NCBI RefSeq assembly: GCF_019891545.1
Contig: NZ_JAHDIU010000006.1
Location: 1 to 64,000, forward strand
Length of the DNA: 64,000 nucleotides
Direction: 5' to 3'
DNA from: Flavobacterium coralii
GTDB taxonomy: Bacteria > Bacteroidota > Bacteroidia > Flavobacteriales > Flavobacteriaceae
The translations under genes were made by a program, and so were the position numbers. Below are positions 14,824 to 28,089 of the stretch, piece after piece. Under the pieces are notes generated by a model that did no database searches, had not been told where the DNA came from, and saw only the letters and a list, made by a program, of their open reading frames with translations. How positions within the stretch are numbered: position 1 is the first letter of the stretch; each line of letters opens with the position of its first letter.

Positions 14824-16167
14824 TTAATGTTCATGCCCTCCGCCGCCTTCACTCTTTAGCAAATGGCTTTGTATATAATAAGCGCCTTTAAGCACGATTT
14901 TAGCGTCGCTATCAATTTCCTGTAAAACTGTAACCTGCACGTAGCCTAACTGATTTGTCCCGGTCTTCACCTCGACACGTTGGAAATGATAGGTTTTGCC
15001 TTCCTCCTCCGTATGCTCATGCCCGTCATCGTGAGCGTGGCCTTCTGTTGCATCATGGTCATGGTCGTGGCCATGACCGTCGTCATGGCTGTGCCCTTCC
15101 TGCTCATCATGGGAAGCCTCTTCATGTCCTTCCTCCAGCACAAAGATATATTCCCTGCCGTCGGCCCTTATCACCGCATCAGTCGGCAGCGCCTGGACCT
15201 GTCGTGTGCCTACATCGATAAGTGCATTGACATACATGCCGGGTATAAGCGATTTTGAAGGATTAAGGATTTCTGCGTGGACGGCAACCGATTTGGTATC
15301 ATTTTCAAATGATTTGCTTACATTAAATACTTTGCCGATGATTTCACTGTTATCCTGATTGGTCAGTACAAACCTGATATTTTGCCCTGCTTTAACCTTC
15401 TGCAGGTCCTTCTCATATACCAGCAGGTCAACATGTAGCTTGGAATTATCGACAATAGTAAATAACGGCTTACCTACCTCTGCATTGCTGGCGAGTTTCA
15501 CATTCACTTCTGTGACATATCCTGATAGCGGAGAGGTTAGCGCCATTACTGATGTTGCCGATGATTTGCTCAGGTTAAGTACCGACAACTGCCTGTCCAG
15601 GGAGGCCAGCCGTGCTTTCTCAATATCGTAATCTGATTTGGTACGCTGGAAAACCTTTTTGGAATTAACATTCTCCTCGCTAAGTATCTTCTGCCTTTCG
15701 TATTCCAGCTTAAGAAATTGAAGATTGCTTTTGGACGTCAGGTAGGCTTCTTGCAACTGCGCGAATTCGGGGCTCTCGAGCGTTGCCAGCACCTGACCTT
15801 TTTTGACAAACTGGCCTTCAATGACATTAATGGATTTGACAATACCTGTCATGTGCACAGAAACGTCAGCCTGGTTTTGCGGTGGCAGCTTAGTATAGCC
15901 ATTGGCGTTAACAACCTCACTGAGGTTTTTCATGGAGAAAGTCCCGAGTTCGATCGAGGAAGCTTTGAACTGCGCCTCGTTAAGCTCTACTTCCTTGATG
16001 GCGGACGTTTCTTTTTCATCGCTTTGCTCCGTTTTCCCTTCCTGTTCGTGCTCGTGGTTGTGGGCATCGCCCTCCATTGTGTTGCGCAGCAGGAAATAAT
16101 CGAAGGCAAATACCGCTGCAAGACCTAAGACTATATATAATACATGTTTAAGCTTTATATTTTTCAT
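14824..16167 (-). CDS. RND efflux periplasmic adaptor (CusB/CzcB family) with His-rich domain
   Basis: A 447-residue membrane-fusion protein with an N-terminal anchor (HVLYIVLGLAAVFAFDYFLL) and then a His/Glu linker. A barrel-sandwich/lipoyl half follows (GIVKSINVIEGQFVKKGQVL), with coiled coil (residues about 130-200) and beta-barrel domains. An insertion at about residues 347-391 is very rich in His and Asp (GHSHDDGHGHDHDHD), a likely metal-binding or metal-sensing loop, and the protein ends GGGGHEH. It lies 13 bp after the pump gene. It bridges the inner-membrane pump and the outer-membrane channel and may hand over Zn/Cd/Co/Cu. Confidence 0.9.
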   Translation of the reverse strand: MKNIKLKHVLYIVLGLAAVFAFDYFLLRNTMEGDAHNHEHEQEGKTEQSDEKETSAIKEVELNEAQFKASSIELGTFSMKNLSEVVNANGYTKLPPQNQADVSVHMTGIVKSINVIEGQFVKKGQVLATLESPEFAQLQEAYLTSKSNLQFLKLEYERQKILSEENVNSKKVFQRTKSDYDIEKARLASLDRQLSVLNLSKSSATSVMALTSPLSGYVTEVNVKLASNAEVGKPLFTIVDNSKLHVDLLVYEKDLQKVKAGQNIRFVLTNQDNSEIIGKVFNVSKSFENDTKSVAVHAEILNPSKSLIPGMYVNALIDVGTRQVQALPTDAVIRADGREYIFVLEEGHEEASHDEQEGHSHDDGHGHDHDHDATEGHAHDDGHEHTEEEGKTYHFQRVEVKTGTNQLGYVQVTVLQEIDSDAKIVLKGAYYIQSHLLKSEGGGGHEH

Positions 16168-16180
16168 TATGATGGGAAAA

Positions 16181-20518
<4,338 letters not shown>

Positions 20519-20601
20519 TGATTCGCATTAGTCTAATGATTTTACAAAAGAATAGCCGCATATAAGCATGCGGTAAGGACCGGCTCATCGCCGGCAAATC
20601 A

Positions 20602-20928
20602 TTAAACTAACTGGGGCGGCTGCCAAATGGAGCCATGGAAATCGGAAACTACCGAGCGGTAGAAATTGGAGATTAGATGATCGAAAAGGGCTTCGGGCTC
20701 TAAAAGCTTATATTCAAGCGGGGCTTGAAGCGCAATTGCTGTTACACAGCTGCCACACACGCAGAACGGTGTACAAAGCGCAGTATCATGACTATGCTTA
20801 TCCTGGGAGTGGGAGGCTGAGTGTTGTTTACGCGCCTCCATCGCATGCGACTCACTGCAAGGCAATACCATAAGACCCAGCAAATAAACTGAGAATAAGA
20901 TGGTAAGGATGTGCCTTGCATTTTTCAT
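20602..20928 (-). CDS. Small Cys-rich exported protein (DUF6660-like)
   Basis: A 108-residue protein with a signal peptide (HILTILFSVYLLGLMVLPC) and a His/Ser-rich stretch. It has a cysteine cluster CTPFCVCGSC near residue 52 and ends in SIWQPPQLV. The pattern matches small Bacteroidota proteins encoded at the start of metal and TonB operons, which I believe are classed as DUF6660. It is the first gene of the CusAB operon, 83 bp upstream of the pump. A similar protein (24220-24522) leads the next operon, so it may be a metal-binding or sensing component. Function unproven. Confidence 0.65.
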   Translation of the reverse strand: MKNARHILTILFSVYLLGLMVLPCSESHAMEARKQHSASHSQDKHSHDTALCTPFCVCGSCVTAIALQAPLEYKLLEPEALFDHLISNFYRSVVSDFHGSIWQPPQLV

Positions 20929-21000
20929 AGTTCTGTAAAGGTATAAAAAAAATTAAATTACTGCTTTTTTATACCATATATCCATAAATTTTCATCGTTT

Positions 21001-21160
21001 GAACAAGAGGGGACTTATACTCGAACTTTACTTCATATTTTATTATAACAACAACAGCTGCTATTTATAAAAATAATTTTGCCATGAATTTGTCACAAAT
21101 CCTTATCCTAATGATTTGATTTATAGAGCGTTTAAAATTTTCACTACATAGATACAAAAG
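21001..21160 (-). other. Attachment-site-like repeat 3 (degenerate)
   Basis: A weakened tRNA-3'-like block (agaggggacttatactcgaac, 21006-21026) is followed after about 50 bp by TTTGCCATGAATTTGTCAC and AAAT (21079-21099). The downstream flank (ccttatcctaatgatttgat..gagcg) resembles repeats 2 and 4. It separates the CusAB operon from the CDF/TonB operon. The tRNA-like half alone would not be recognised without the other copies. Confidence 0.5.
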
Positions 21161-21207
21161 TTATCTACGAGGAAAACGGAATGCAGCAATAATAAATTCT
21201 ACATACG

Positions 21208-21999
21208 TTATTTTAGCCTGAGGATTTTAATTGCGCCCCTCGCTACGACAGCGAATACCAATACGCCAATAATAAGATCTGGAATACGTGAATTAGTAAG
21301 ATATACCAAAACACCGGCCAGTATTACTCCTACATTAACAATTATGTCATTTGATGTAAATATTAAACTGGCTTGCATATGAGATTCTTTGCTTTTTGAT
21401 TTGACTAATAAATAAAGGCTGAGGGCATTCCCTATAAGCGCAAGCAACGAGATAAATATCATCGTTTTAAATAGGGGGAATTCACCATGGCCAATAAACC
21501 TACGTATAACTTCTACGAATCCGGTAATTGCCAGGGCAAGCTGAAGGAAGCCGCTAAATTTGGCGACCCTTCCTTTCCGCATAGTTGTACCCCCTACAGC
21601 AAATAGCGCTAATGAATAAACCAAAGTGTCGGCAAGCATGTCAAGGCTGTCAGCAACCAGACCCATTGAATGGGAGATGAAGCCTGTTGTTATCTCAACC
21701 ACAAAGAGTACAAAGTTGATAATTAGTACCTGCCAAAGCAGCTTTCGCTGTGATGGCTCGTCGCCCTTAAAGGGCAGAACTACGCCATCAATTGTACTCT
21801 CTATATTACTGCCCAGCCCTAATGTGCCTATAGTTTCTGTGATTGCTGCAGCATCTCCTTCATGGTAGACGTGAAGCGTCCTGTTTGGAATATTGAAGTC
21901 CAAATGAGCAATATTATTAATTCCTTCCAGCTTCATACGGATAAGCTGCTCCTCACTTGGACAATCCATCTTAACGATTTTATAGCTTGTCTTTTTCAT
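21208..21999 (-). CDS. Cation transporter (CDF-like) with N-terminal HMA-like domain
   Basis: A 263-residue membrane protein. Residues 1-75 resemble a ferredoxin-fold metal domain with a single-Cys motif (IVKMDCPSEEQLIR). About six helices follow, with cation-diffusion-facilitator signatures: SMGLVADSLDMLADTLVYSL in helix 2 and SLIFTSNDIIVNVG in helix 5, both carrying the paired polar/acidic metal ligands. Its coding sequence follows the TonB receptor by one base. It probably moves a divalent metal across the inner membrane, with the TonB receptor acting at the outer membrane. Substrate unknown. Confidence 0.75.
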   Translation of the reverse strand: MKKTSYKIVKMDCPSEEQLIRMKLEGINNIAHLDFNIPNRTLHVYHEGDAAAITETIGTLGLGSNIESTIDGVVLPFKGDEPSQRKLLWQVLIINFVLFVVEITTGFISHSMGLVADSLDMLADTLVYSLALFAVGGTTMRKGRVAKFSGFLQLALAITGFVEVIRRFIGHGEFPLFKTMIFISLLALIGNALSLYLLVKSKSKESHMQASLIFTSNDIIVNVGVILAGVLVYLTNSRIPDLIIGVLVFAVVARGAIKILRLK

Positions 22000-22000
22000 A

Positions 22001-24169
22001 TTATAACCAAATCTTTAGCCCTGCATTAACAACAAATCCATCCAGTGGAGCATAAATATCCTTGAAAACAGGATTATCCCTCGATCCGGAATAAATACTA
22101 TCAAACCTTGTCTGCCTTGTATCGGTAAAGTTTTCGAAGTTTACATAGACTGAAAAATTCTCCCATATTTTCTCAGCCATAAACCCAAATATCCAATAAT
22201 CTTGTCCTGTTGCCCCGTCATTGAGTTGCTGCTTACCATAATAGTAGGCTTCCAGTCCAACCTTCCATTTATCTTCCAGTTCATACATCAACACATTGTT
22301 TATCCTATGCTTTGCTGTTAGCGGATGTTGCATAGTATTGTCACCTTCTCTGATTTTGGCATCGGTGTACGTATAACCTACAAACAAATTGAAATCTTCA
22401 TAACCGATCTTAATATTGGTTTCGGTGCCTTTAGTATCGATAAAGCCATCCGAATTGATGAATTGCAGATTGCTATCAGGCAGGGATTGGAGAATTAGCG
22501 GATCGTTTATATACGTATAAAAAAACAATTGATTTATATTAAGTGAGACCACATCAGCAATCCTCGTTTTATAGTTAATGTCAAAATTCGCGCCGTAACT
22601 TTTCTCCAATTTATTAAAATCGCTATCAATAGGCAAGACATTCTGATACTGTACCCTCTCACTTTCCTCTGTAAAAATTGTTGGTGCCTTATATCCTAGT
22701 CCACCCCCCAGACGTGATGTTATTTTATCTGTGATTGTAAATTGTGCGGATATTCTGGGTAAGAAAACAAAACCATACTCGGCAACATAATCACCTCGCA
22801 CTCCTGTTTCCAGGCTCAGCCAATCCGACGCTTTAACCGTATTCTGGACAAATAGGCCGTAGGTAGTTTGGTTATAGTCGCGCACCGGAAAAGCTGACGT
22901 TGGCTTCTCGGCAAAATCATCAGTCCATAAGTTCAGCCCGGCGATCCAGTCGGAAACCTCCCCATTACGGGAATAGGTTATTTCAGAGAATGTACTGTTC
23001 TGCACGCCTTCAAATATATATCCTGGAATGGTGATTACTCTCTTAAAATTATTAAAGCTGTTTTTAACCGATAACCTACTGTTCTCGTTAAAGCGATGCT
23101 GGAAGTTCATCTGTGTACTTATGCGGTCCGTTTTGTTTTTCTCAAAATATCCTTCAGCATTGTCATCTTTAATATAGTCGATGTCTCCACCTATTCTGTC
23201 CTCAAATGCTGTATTTACACCAACATAGAGATTTGTGTCCTCACTAAAATAGATAAAAACTTTCGGGTTGATATTGATCCTCTCAAATTTTGGTATTGCA
23301 GTAAAGTGTGTATCTGAGGGATCATAGGGGGCATTCCTGTTATGGGAAGCAAATAAAGTGACGCCAAACTTATCAAAGCGCTGTGAGTAGAAACCATTAA
23401 TATCTAAGCCTAAAGCAGAAGTTCCGTTAAGGTGGAATCGCAGTTCTCTTTCATCTGTTGGTGTTTTAGAGATTAAGTTCACAAGCCCTGCAATTGCCCC
23501 GCCTCCGTATAATGTGGATGAAGACCCTTTAATGATTTCAACCTGCTTAAGATCTAACGGAGGTGTTTGAAGTAAGCCAAGACCGCTGGACGCCCCAGAA
23601 TATAATGGGAAACCGTCCTTTAAGATTTGGGTATATCTGCCATCTAAACCCTGTATTCTTATCGAAGCGTTTGCTGAAGTCGCAGACGTTTGCTGTGTCT
23701 GTATACCTGTACTCTCACTCAACAGGAGCCTGATATCACCTGGCTTCATATTCGCCTTCTCATCCAGTTCCTCGCCGGAAATAAATTCAACTCTCGTAGG
23801 AATGTTTTGGATAGTCCTTGTACTCCGTGTCGAGGAGATAATTACTACCTCTTCAAGTTCCTCTGACTCGCTTACTAGTAGGACATCTATCGGCTGATTT
23901 GTGTCAAGGGGAAAAGATACTTTTAAAATATTCTTATTGTAACCTAAGAAAGAAAATTCAATATTATAAATTCCATCTGGAATTTCACTTAATGTAACCT
24001 GGCCATTCTCATCGGCTGATGAATGCAGCTGAAGCGAATCAATAGAAGCGCTGGCTCCTGCAAGAACTTCTTTCGTTTCACTGTCCAATATTCTTGCTGA
24101 GAAAGTGTTTTGTGAATGTGCTATGCCGGTAATGAGCATAACCATCCACATTAAAATGTATTTTTTCAT
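22001..24169 (-). CDS. TonB-dependent outer-membrane receptor
   Basis: A 722-residue protein: signal peptide (YILMWMVMLITGIAHS), a carboxypeptidase-regulatory-like beta-sandwich (residues 22-110, VLAGASASIDSLQLHSSADE), a plug (ELEEVVIISSTRSTRTIQNI; RIQGLDGRYTQILKDGFPLY) and a beta-barrel ending KIWL. It is the usual size for small-ligand receptors rather than SusC. Its operon partners (small Cys-rich protein upstream, CDF transporter one base downstream) suggest a metal or metallophore ligand. It shares the RND cluster's strand but lies behind an att-like repeat. Confidence 0.85.
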   Translation of the reverse strand: MKKYILMWMVMLITGIAHSQNTFSARILDSETKEVLAGASASIDSLQLHSSADENGQVTLSEIPDGIYNIEFSFLGYNKNILKVSFPLDTNQPIDVLLVSESEELEEVVIISSTRSTRTIQNIPTRVEFISGEELDEKANMKPGDIRLLLSESTGIQTQQTSATSANASIRIQGLDGRYTQILKDGFPLYSGASSGLGLLQTPPLDLKQVEIIKGSSSTLYGGGAIAGLVNLISKTPTDERELRFHLNGTSALGLDINGFYSQRFDKFGVTLFASHNRNAPYDPSDTHFTAIPKFERININPKVFIYFSEDTNLYVGVNTAFEDRIGGDIDYIKDDNAEGYFEKNKTDRISTQMNFQHRFNENSRLSVKNSFNNFKRVITIPGYIFEGVQNSTFSEITYSRNGEVSDWIAGLNLWTDDFAEKPTSAFPVRDYNQTTYGLFVQNTVKASDWLSLETGVRGDYVAEYGFVFLPRISAQFTITDKITSRLGGGLGYKAPTIFTEESERVQYQNVLPIDSDFNKLEKSYGANFDINYKTRIADVVSLNINQLFFYTYINDPLILQSLPDSNLQFINSDGFIDTKGTETNIKIGYEDFNLFVGYTYTDAKIREGDNTMQHPLTAKHRINNVLMYELEDKWKVGLEAYYYGKQQLNDGATGQDYWIFGFMAEKIWENFSVYVNFENFTDTRQTRFDSIYSGSRDNPVFKDIYAPLDGFVVNAGLKIWL

Positions 24170-24219
24170 GTGATTTTGCTTAAAATAAATAATTGTGATT
24201 AATATAATCCGGTATTTAC

Positions 24220-24522
24220 TTAAGCAATCTTAGGAGGCTGCCAAATAGCGCCAAAATGATAAGATATTTGTGTAACCTGGTGAGAATCCAAAACCTGATA
24301 AGGTATAAATTCTGCGGCTAAAGATATATTTACAGATACAGGGAAAATAAATCCCACGCAAGTCCCGCAGGAGTGAAAAGGGGAGCAGCACAGGGAGCAA
24401 TCGTCAACCTGTTTAGTTTCTTTCTGGCATCCGTCGGTGTCATTAGGATCAGCACAAATATCGCATGGCAGCGATGATAGGGCTGTGATAAAAAATGCGA
24501 GTATTATTGCTGCGAATTTCAC
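24220..24522 (-). CDS. Small Cys-rich exported protein (DUF6660-like), second copy
   Basis: A 100-residue protein with a signal peptide (FAAIILAFFITALSSLPC) and many cysteines (CDICADPNDTDGC; DDCSLCCSPFHSCGTCVGF). Its C-terminus AIWQPPKIA closely matches SIWQPPQLV of the 20602-20928 protein. It is the first gene of the CDF/TonB operon, 50 bp before the receptor. The conserved CxPFxxCGxCV and IWQPP motifs argue for one family deployed at the head of each metal operon. Confidence 0.65.
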   Translation of the reverse strand: MKFAAIILAFFITALSSLPCDICADPNDTDGCQKETKQVDDCSLCCSPFHSCGTCVGFIFPVSVNISLAAEFIPYQVLDSHQVTQISYHFGAIWQPPKIA

Positions 24523-24649
24523 AGCACGAATTTATAAATAAATGTTTGATTCCGCTACAACAATAAAATTATAATACAGCCAGCTTTTACGAAGCGAGGA
24601 TTATGGTAGAATTTTCAATGAATTTAGTACTGCCTTATTGCTTGTAGTA

Positions 24650-24860
24650 TGGGAGGGGAAGGGATTGAAACTTGCCATCTTAAACTCGCAATTTTTGCTA
24701 AGCTTTTATGTATACTAAACTTGCTGCGCCATGAATGCGCCACAAATTTAGTATTATCCTTCTATTCCTAATAGTATCTAAATCGTTATCCACAAGATAG
24801 CGACCTCTTTATAGTACACAATTCTAATGAACTGATTACAAAGGTACAAAAATATATTCA
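24650..24860 (-). other. Attachment-site-like repeat 4
   Basis: A tRNA-3'-like block (gaggggaagggattgaaac, 24653-24671) is followed after about 50 bp by direct motifs TGCGCCAT and TGCGCCAC separated by GAA and followed by AAAT (24724-24748). The flank ttatcct..cctaat..gattacaaaggtacaaaaat extends the match to repeats 2 and 3. It lies between the cargo modules and the conserved ICE body (ssb onward). Confidence 0.6.
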
Positions 24861-25288
24861 GTAATCAAGTTAACCTTACATTGAAGAATTGTGATCAGTA
24901 CTTTTTACAGTTGCGCTTTTCAATACAGCTTTCGTTACTTCCCTTTTCACCCAGCCTTAAATGCCTGTATGCTTCTGTCTCATTTCAGGAGCAAAGGTAA
25001 CTCCGTGTCCTTAACGCATGCGCAAGGTCAAGCCTTCGGTTTGTCAAAAAATCTCCAGCCCTTCGGGTAGTATTTTATGGCAAAACCCCGCGCCTGCTAA
25101 ACACTCACCTTTTTATGCTCATGAAACGAAACATAGCATACTCCGGCTCTTTAAACGAATAAAAAAAATGTCAGAAATGAAGATCAATAGTATTACAACC
25201 GGCAACAGAGTGAAACAAAACAGCTCCTCCTCTCATTGCCGAATAAATAAAAATTTAAAAAAAGTAAAACTTCAAAATTTCAGAAATC
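24861..25288 (+). other. Gene-free leader of the ssb operon
   Basis: No convincing gene in about 430 bp. It contains GC-richer patches with a small cCCTTCGGGt hairpin (25058-25068) and an A-rich stretch just before the ssb start. Open frames here are frame shadows. The composition differs from the AT-rich flank, so a regulatory RNA leader or replication-associated site is possible; I see no iterons. Confidence 0.35.
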
Positions 25289-25690
25289 ATGAACATCATC
25301 GGAAGACTGACAGCAGATGCGCAGGTGCGTACACTGTCAAACAGCAAAGAGGTAGTAAATTTTTCAATAGCGACAAACGAGAGCTACCGCAACAAACAGG
25401 GCGAACGTGTAGAGCAAACCACCTACTTCGACTGCGCCTATTGGCTAAGTGCGAAGGTTGCCAAGATACTCACAAAAGGCACGCTCGTGGAACTGACAGG
25501 CAGGGTAAGCGCCAAGTCTTGGATAGGCAAAAATGGTGAGGCTCACGCAGGGCTTAATTTTAATACAGCCCGAATAAAACTGCATCTCGGGGTAAAGAAA
25601 GCCGAAACGGCAGAGCCTGAACGCGAAGCGGAAAATATCGAAGTCGCAACCTACGAAACCGTAAGCGGTAACGATGACCTACCATTCTAA
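25289..25690 (+). CDS. ssb: Single-stranded DNA-binding protein
   Basis: A 133-residue OB-fold protein: MNIIGRLTADAQVR at the start, NFSIATNESYRNKQGERVEQ and TTYFDCAYW in the core. An acidic linker leads to the C-terminal tip DDLPF, the standard docking tail for replication and repair proteins. It is the first gene of a plus-strand block running to the PRTRC cassette. An element-encoded SSB protects transferred single-stranded DNA after conjugation. Confidence 0.92.
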   Translation: MNIIGRLTADAQVRTLSNSKEVVNFSIATNESYRNKQGERVEQTTYFDCAYWLSAKVAKILTKGTLVELTGRVSAKSWIGKNGEAHAGLNFNTARIKLHLGVKKAETAEPEREAENIEVATYETVSGNDDLPF

Positions 25691-25718
25691 CATTCATCAA
25701 CATTAAAATTTCAATATC

Positions 25719-26792
25719 ATGGGACATAATTTGAATTTCAACGAGAGGACAGGAAAGTACAGCTTTTTTAGCGTACAGGAAAAAGCATGGCACGGATTGG
25801 GGCAAACCGTTCAGGAATATCCGACAAGCGAGGAAGCCATCAGGCACGCAGGACTGGATTACGAAGTAATTAAAGCACCGCTGTACACCACAGGAACGGG
25901 TATTATCGAAACTGAAGATACTATGGAAATCAGGGATAAGGAAATCATAGTGCCAAACTATTTTGCTAACATCCGAGGAGACAACAACGCCGTGTTGGGC
26001 GTAGTGGGAAAAGACTATCACATCGTCCAGAACCGTGATGCCTTCGCATTTTTTGATGCGATTGTAGGCGGTGGCGATGGCATTCTGTACGAGACTGCAG
26101 GAGCTTTGGGAAATGGAGAGCGCATTTTTATAACCGCTAAATTTCCAGACTATATCCGAGTAGGAAAAGGCGAAGACGTTACTGAAAAATACATCTTCCT
26201 GACCACCTCGCACGATGGCAGCGGAAGTATAACAGCTGCATTTACACCCATTAGGATTGTATGCCAAAATACCCTGAACGCATCGCTCCGCAGTATGAGC
26301 AATGTAGTACGCATCAAGCACACTTCAGGGGCTAAGCAACGTTTGGAGAACGCCCACAAAGTCATGGGTTTGGCGAACAACCTGAGCGACCAATTGCAGG
26401 ACATTTTCAACAACTGGACAAAAGTAAAAGTATCGGACAGCGAAGTGAAAAAACTGATACAGCTTGCGCTTTGCCCTAATTCGGAAACATTTGACCTGCT
26501 CAAAAAAGGGGCTGAAGATGAACTTTCGACTGTCTTTAAAAACACGGTAGAAGATGCTTTTGCCTACGCTATGATGAGCGACACCCAACAAATGGACACT
26601 ACCAAAGGAACATTGTTTGGGGCATACAATGCCGTGACGGGCTACTATCAGAACGTGAGAAGCTACAAAAGTGATGAAGCCAAACTGCAATCCATTGTGA
26701 TGGGCGGTACTGCGCAGATGAAATCGCAAAAGGCTTTTGAACTCTGTACCTCATTCCAAAAAATCGGGACGGACGTATTCAATTTCAATTAA
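25719..26792 (+). CDS. DUF932 (phage/plasmid-related) protein
   Basis: A 357-residue soluble protein with the DUF932 pattern: KAWHGLGQTVQEYPTSEEAI near the N-terminus, VPNYFANIRGDNNAVLGVVG, PIRIVCQNTLNASLR in the centre, and KLIQLALCPN later. The family occurs widely on plasmids, phages and ICEs, often beside ssb and recombination genes. Its biochemical role is unknown to me. The 28-bp gap to ssb implies co-transcription. Confidence 0.85.
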   Translation: MGHNLNFNERTGKYSFFSVQEKAWHGLGQTVQEYPTSEEAIRHAGLDYEVIKAPLYTTGTGIIETEDTMEIRDKEIIVPNYFANIRGDNNAVLGVVGKDYHIVQNRDAFAFFDAIVGGGDGILYETAGALGNGERIFITAKFPDYIRVGKGEDVTEKYIFLTTSHDGSGSITAAFTPIRIVCQNTLNASLRSMSNVVRIKHTSGAKQRLENAHKVMGLANNLSDQLQDIFNNWTKVKVSDSEVKKLIQLALCPNSETFDLLKKGAEDELSTVFKNTVEDAFAYAMMSDTQQMDTTKGTLFGAYNAVTGYYQNVRSYKSDEAKLQSIVMGGTAQMKSQKAFELCTSFQKIGTDVFNFN

Positions 26793-26802
26793 GGGTAACC
26801 AC

Positions 26803-26831
26803 AGGCGACCGCCTGTAACGGGCGGTTGCCT
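26803..26831 (+). other. GC-rich hairpin between the DUF932 and YubB-like genes
   Basis: Arms AGGCGACCGCC (26803-26813) and GGCGGTTGCCT (26821-26831) pair almost perfectly, followed by only three T. It could be a weak terminator, an attenuator or an mRNA-stability element inside the operon. Confidence 0.5.
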
Positions 26832-26845
26832 TTAAATCAAAAGTT

Positions 26846-27322
26846 ATGGCAAATATGTGCAGTAATACGGTTGCTTTTCAGGGGAAACCTGAAACAATCA
26901 AAAAAATACAAAAGCTATTTGAAAGGATGGCTGAAAAGGAGGATAAGGAACAGATGGGACAGCTTCCCGACTTTACTACGATTGATACGGGATACTTCTT
27001 TGATATCTATTGGAATGAGGGCGATACAGGCGAATTCCAGTATCAAACAAGGTGGTCGCCAAACCTTGAAATATTGGAACAGATTGCCGACCACTATAAA
27101 GTCAATTTTGTAGTGGACTACGAAGAAAGTGGCAATCTTGTCTATGGCAGGGCAACCTACGAAGGAGGGGAACTTACCGACATCTATTTGGAAAACGAAG
27201 ATTTTGACACGTATCAATTTGACGAGGACACCGACACGTATCATTTTGAGGGCGAAACTTATGAAAGCGATTGCGAGATTTTAGAAACCTTGCTTGAGCG
27301 AAGGATTAATAAGCACAAATGA
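26846..27322 (+). CDS. YubB/Api92-like ferredoxin-fold protein (DUF1281 type)
   Basis: A 158-residue acidic protein. It starts MANMCSNTVAFQGKPETIKK, a typical N-terminus of the YubB/Api92-like family (often written CxN.l.v.G), and contains WSPNLEILEQIADHYKVNF and a very acidic tail with imperfect repeats (DTYQFDEDTDTYHFEGETYE). The family is carried on conjugative elements; function unknown. Its stop overlaps the start of the next small frame. Confidence 0.7.
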   Translation: MANMCSNTVAFQGKPETIKKIQKLFERMAEKEDKEQMGQLPDFTTIDTGYFFDIYWNEGDTGEFQYQTRWSPNLEILEQIADHYKVNFVVDYEESGNLVYGRATYEGGELTDIYLENEDFDTYQFDEDTDTYHFEGETYESDCEILETLLERRINKHK

Positions 27323-27525
27323 TGAAAGGTACCGCAATGACAGTAACAGATTTGCACGGTTGCCCAATCGAGGTGACTGACCTTACTGAAGCGATAAGTC
27401 AATGCTTCCAATATAAGGAATACTGATACGAAGACTGCATTTACTCTGACTTTGATAAGCGAAGGCGAGCCTATTGGCAGGATTTATATGAGAAACTGGT
27501 AGGTATCCAAAATAATAGTAAATAA
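27319..27525 (+). pseudogene. Small ICE gene interrupted by an in-frame TGA
   Basis: Starting at 27319 (or the ATG at 27337), the frame reads MTVTDLHGCPIEVTDLTEAI then SQCFQYKEY, hits TGA at 27424-27426, and continues coherently as YEDCIYSDFDKRRRAYW then QDLYEKLVGIQNNSK to TAA at 27523. The single stop replaces what looks like an Arg codon (CGA to TGA is one transition). The reading on both sides is protein-like and the 68-codon length fits a small conserved protein of these elements. It is most simply a nonsense-mutated gene; a sequencing error is the alternative. Confidence 0.65.
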
Positions 27526-27532
27526 AAATATC

Positions 27533-28072
27533 ATGGCAACAACTAATTTTTTTAATCAGATAGCACAGATGGAAATCACAGGCGATTTACACCTGACCAT
27601 TTCAAAAGGGGCAGAAGGTAATTTAATTGTAGCGGTAATGCTTCAAAACGATACCTGCGGGGATAAGGCGAAGAATAGCATTCCGCCCCTTAATCTCCGT
27701 GGAACTTCCCAAGAACTTGACGAAGGTTTCTTTGAGAAGATTACCGTACCCATCGAAACCGCATCGGGCTTGATGGTGGATATGGAAGGCTTTATGAAGC
27801 AACTGGAAGAAGCCAAAAAGAACTCCGCAATGGAAAAAGAAAAAGCAGATAGGGAAAAGAAAGTTAAAGAAGAAAAGGAAAAGAAATTCAGAGAAGCAAT
27901 GGCGAAAGCTGACGAGCTTGAAAAAGAAGGAAAATTTCGTGAGGCATGGTCAAAAGTGCCTAACCCTGCCGACTATCCCGAACAGGCAGAAACCATCCGT
28001 AAGCGCAAAAAAGAACTTTCAGATAAATTTTCAGGCCCGAGCCTTTTCGGAACCGATCAAGAAACTGTATAA
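27533..28072 (+). CDS. PRTRC system protein E
   Basis: A 179-residue protein. The N-terminal half (QIAQMEITGDLHLTISKGAE; VMLQNDTCGDKAKNSIPPLN) is a compact domain. A long charged coiled coil (KKNSAMEKEKADREKKVKEE) and a helical tail follow, ending SGPSLFGTD. This is the layout of PRTRC protein E. It is the first gene of the cassette, followed at 17 bp by protein C. PRTRC stands for ParB-related, ThiF-related cassette, found on plasmids and ICEs; the role of E is unknown. Confidence 0.8.
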   Translation: MATTNFFNQIAQMEITGDLHLTISKGAEGNLIVAVMLQNDTCGDKAKNSIPPLNLRGTSQELDEGFFEKITVPIETASGLMVDMEGFMKQLEEAKKNSAMEKEKADREKKVKEEKEKKFREAMAKADELEKEGKFREAWSKVPNPADYPEQAETIRKRKKELSDKFSGPSLFGTDQETV

Positions 28073-28089
28073 CCGTAAACTTCAACATC

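Noticed and set aside
25018-25539. A 173-codon open frame upstream of and overlapping ssb
   Set aside because: It runs through the ssb coding region in another frame, is basic and low-complexity, and has no recognisable motif; ssb is unambiguous.
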